Shown piece by piece: positions 62,088 through 64,000 of a DNA stretch of 64,000 nt. The stretch covers positions 62,001 to 126,000 of the forward strand of contig CACJYD010000001.1 in assembly GCA_902597545.1 (NCBI GenBank), given 5' to 3'. The stretch comes from an uncultured Bacteroidota bacterium. Its GTDB lineage: Bacteria > Bacteroidota > Bacteroidia > Flavobacteriales > Flavobacteriaceae. Every line of letters starts with the position of its first letter. The stretch's first letter is position 1. A model generated the notes under the pieces. That model searched no databases, was not told where the DNA came from, and worked only from the letters and a program-made list of their open reading frames with translations. The translations under genes and the position numbers were made by a program.

Positions 62088-63586
62088 GAAATTTCTGGGA
62101 TTTCAAGCTCAAAATCTTTAGCTTTTCTTTTCTCAATTATCAACTGAGTGTGTAACAAATTAATTTTGTCTTTATAAATTGGATTATTAATGTTATTCTC
62201 ATTTTCGCCAGGATCAAGAATTAGGTCATAAAATTCCCAATTCGGAGAAGTTTTCGTTTGATTCGTTCCAGATTTTCCTAATCCTTCACCATAATTATAA
62301 ATCAATTTAAAATTTTTAGATCTTATGCCTAAGTGTGCAGGTCTTTTTATATCGTGTTGCCAGTATCTGTAATAAATATAATCTCTTGATTTTTTATCCT
62401 CATTCAATAAATTATTCTTGAAACTGTAACCTTGAAAACTATCAGGCTGAGAAATCCCAGCAAAATCTAACAAAAGTGAAGGGATATCAATATTTAATAT
62501 TAGGTCATCTATTCTCTTTTCTTTTGGTAATTCATTAGGATAAGAAATAACAAAGGGCATCCTTGCAGACTCTTCATAAAACCATCTTTTATCCATGTAA
62601 CCGTGCTCACCTAAAAAATATCCTTGGTCAGAAGTGTAAATTATAATTGTATTATCAATCATTTTCTCCTTTTCTAAGTAGTCTAATATTTTAACAATAT
62701 TATCATCAATTGCTGCACCGCTTTTTAGAAAATCTCCAATGAATTTTTGATAAGTTTTAGACCTAATTTCTTTTTTATTTAGACCATCAACAGAAAAAGG
62801 TAAACCAGGATATCGCCCAGTATTATTTTTGGTATCATTGACCCAACGTTCTGTTAAATTCTCAACAATCTGACCAATATGCTTTCTTCCAGATTGCAAT
62901 GGATCAAATTCATAGAGTGAGCTTGGTTCAGGGAATACCATATTTTTATTTAAATCTTTGTTTCGTTCTGGATAATCGAATGGTTCATGTGTTGCTTTAA
63001 AATGAGTCATTAAAAAAAATGGCCTTGTGTTATCTATTTTCTTTAACCATTCTATTGAACTATCGCCAATTATGTCTGCTGAAAATCCCTTTTCCTTTTT
63101 TCCTCCTCTGCTTCCATCTTCCCAATTTTCTTTTGTTTTAAAATATGGATCGTTATATAAACCTTGCCCAGGAAGAACTTTATAATAGTCAAAACCGCTG
63201 GGCTCTTTTTTTAAATGCCATTTACCTACAATGGATGTTTGATAACCATTATTTTTTAAAATCTTAGCTACATTTAATGAATCTGGATCAAGAGCGTCAG
63301 GCAAATTATAGACGCCGTTTACATGGCTATATTGTCCGGTTAAAATTGAAGCTCTACTAGGTACACAAATTGCATTTGTACAAAACATATTGTCCAAGAC
63401 AACTCCTGACTTTTCAAGTCTTTTTATACCATCATTTTTAACATAATCTTTTAGTATACCACCATATATTCCCCATGATTGAGAAGTGTGGTCATCTGAC
63501 ATTATAAACAATATATTAGGCTTATTAATTTCATCATTTTTGCAACTTACTATGATAAATGCTATTAGTAATAGTACTTTTTTCAT
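62084..63586 (-). CDS. Sulfatase (S1 family), lipoprotein
   Basis: The 500 residues start with a lipobox (AFIIVSCKNDE). Metal residues lie in LFIMSDDHTSQ, and CVPSRAS carries the Cys (C74) that is converted to formylglycine, followed by R78. SIVGKWHLK and YTSDQGYFLGEHG are also typical. It would remove sulfate from polysaccharides such as algal glycans at the cell surface. No anaerobic sulfatase-maturating enzyme is in this window. Confidence 0.92.
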   Translation of the reverse strand: MKKVLLLIAFIIVSCKNDEINKPNILFIMSDDHTSQSWGIYGGILKDYVKNDGIKRLEKSGVVLDNMFCTNAICVPSRASILTGQYSHVNGVYNLPDALDPDSLNVAKILKNNGYQTSIVGKWHLKKEPSGFDYYKVLPGQGLYNDPYFKTKENWEDGSRGGKKEKGFSADIIGDSSIEWLKKIDNTRPFFLMTHFKATHEPFDYPERNKDLNKNMVFPEPSSLYEFDPLQSGRKHIGQIVENLTERWVNDTKNNTGRYPGLPFSVDGLNKKEIRSKTYQKFIGDFLKSGAAIDDNIVKILDYLEKEKMIDNTIIIYTSDQGYFLGEHGYMDKRWFYEESARMPFVISYPNELPKEKRIDDLILNIDIPSLLLDFAGISQPDSFQGYSFKNNLLNEDKKSRDYIYYRYWQHDIKRPAHLGIRSKNFKLIYNYGEGLGKSGTNQTKTSPNWEFYDLILDPGENENNINNPIYKDKINLLHTQLIIEKRKAKDFELEIPEIS

Positions 63587-63661
63587 AATTTATTATAAGT
63601 GTTTATTTTAATAAATTAAAGAGTAAATTAGGAATTAATTTCCAAATCATTAATTTAATTG

Positions 63662-64000
63662 ATGAGAACAGAAAAAATATTTTTTTTAGTCATTGCTTTT
63701 TTCTTTTCACTAACTAGCTATGCTCAAAATAGGATGAATAAACTCAGTAATGAAAAAAGTTTATACTTGAAGCAGCACTCTACAAATCCAGTGGATTGGA
63801 TGCCTTGGAATCAGAGCGCCTTAAAACTTGCATCTAAGCAAAACAAGTTATTAATCATTAGTGTCGGATATTCATCGTGTCATTGGTGCCATGTGATGGA
63901 GGAAGAAACATTTAGTGATGAACAAGCTGCAGAAATTATGAACTCAAAATTTATAAATATCAAAGTTGACAGAGAAGAAAGACCTGATATTGATGAACTT
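63662..64000 (+). CDS. DUF255 thioredoxin-like protein, 5' end only
   Basis: The visible 113 residues start with a signal peptide (MRTEKIFFLVIAFFFSLTSY, AQ) and the DUF255 pattern: YLKQHSTNPVDWMPWNQSAL, SSCHWCHVMEEETF (CxxC) and KVDREERPDIDEL. The full family (YyaL/SSP411-like) has about 650 residues with a C-terminal glycoside-hydrolase-like fold. The gene runs off the right edge of the window. Confidence 0.85.
   Translation, partial: MRTEKIFFLVIAFFFSLTSYAQNRMNKLSNEKSLYLKQHSTNPVDWMPWNQSALKLASKQNKLLIISVGYSSCHWCHVMEEETFSDEQAAEIMNSKFINIKVDREERPDIDEL

Overview
The window is strongly A+T-rich, gene-dense bacterial DNA. It most probably comes from a marine member of the Flavobacteriaceae (Bacteroidota). 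Supporting signs are a GldH-type gliding lipoprotein next to a class A PBP, a type IX secretion C-terminal domain, an Omp28/TlpA/DUF6029 cluster, DUF6150, DUF5723, DUF3575 and DUF4920 proteins, a TANNTTTG-type -7 box before the tRNA, many lipoproteins, and very short spacers or ATGA overlaps. No rRNA, transposase, phage structural gene or CRISPR array was seen.

Left end (1-7413): the 3' part of an AddB-like PD-(D/E)XK nuclease gene, then a tRNA with anticodon CAT and its terminator. The tRNA 3' end plus terminator recurs at 7366-7413 (48 bp identical to 2323-2370) and, diverged, at 6703-6770. Two integrase-less islets therefore sit in tandem behind the tRNA. The first (about 2371-6732) carries a restriction-modification pair (a fused double C5 cytosine methyltransferase and a putative endonuclease) plus two tiny genes. 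The second (about 6733-7365) carries one small membrane protein. Each islet has its own set of short, helically spaced repeats at both ends, in a parallel layout that resembles recombinase or excisionase arm sites. This is the most unusual structure in the window.

Centre-left (7412-26324): DUF5723 protein, a lipoprotein Dcp peptidase, HupE/UreJ-like protein, an SMP-30 lipoprotein, two secreted proteins of putative ABM-like fold, phosphatases, a five-gene operon (small membrane protein, SOUL haem-binding protein, alpha/beta hydrolase, b561-like membrane protein, YceI), aquaporin, DUF6029, TlpA, Omp28, Smr, M28 peptidase, and a DinB/hydrolase pair with a 30-residue coupled ORF.

Centre (26364-43408): an NTF2-like protein, a T9SS-sorted protein and a large repeat surface protein whose second 156-bp repeat has lost 2 bp and is frameshifted. 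These are followed by an M23 peptidase, two paralogous lipoproteins and an envelope operon (trhO, gldH, PBP1A, HGSNAT-like acyltransferase). Then come core genes: recA, plsC-like acyltransferase, trpS, an HU-SPOR membrane protein, a thioesterase, a PqqB-like MBL protein and OsmC.

Right part (43484-64000): mostly small secreted proteins and lipoproteins mixed with metabolism: a second PD-(D/E)XK nuclease with an apparent CTG start, two methyltransferases including UbiE/MenG, TIP30-like reductase, DUF5074 propeller, DoxX, a secreted ADP-ribosylglycohydrolase, MscS, a GH18 chitinase-like lipoprotein, amidohydrolase, pterin dehydratase, cupin, a twin TonB_C protein, BI-1, a beta-lactamase-fold hydrolase with a sulfatase, and the 5' end of a DUF255 thioredoxin protein. 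Polymer turnover (GH18, sulfatase, peptidases) and the surface-protein repertoire fit a particle-associated marine heterotroph; this is inference.
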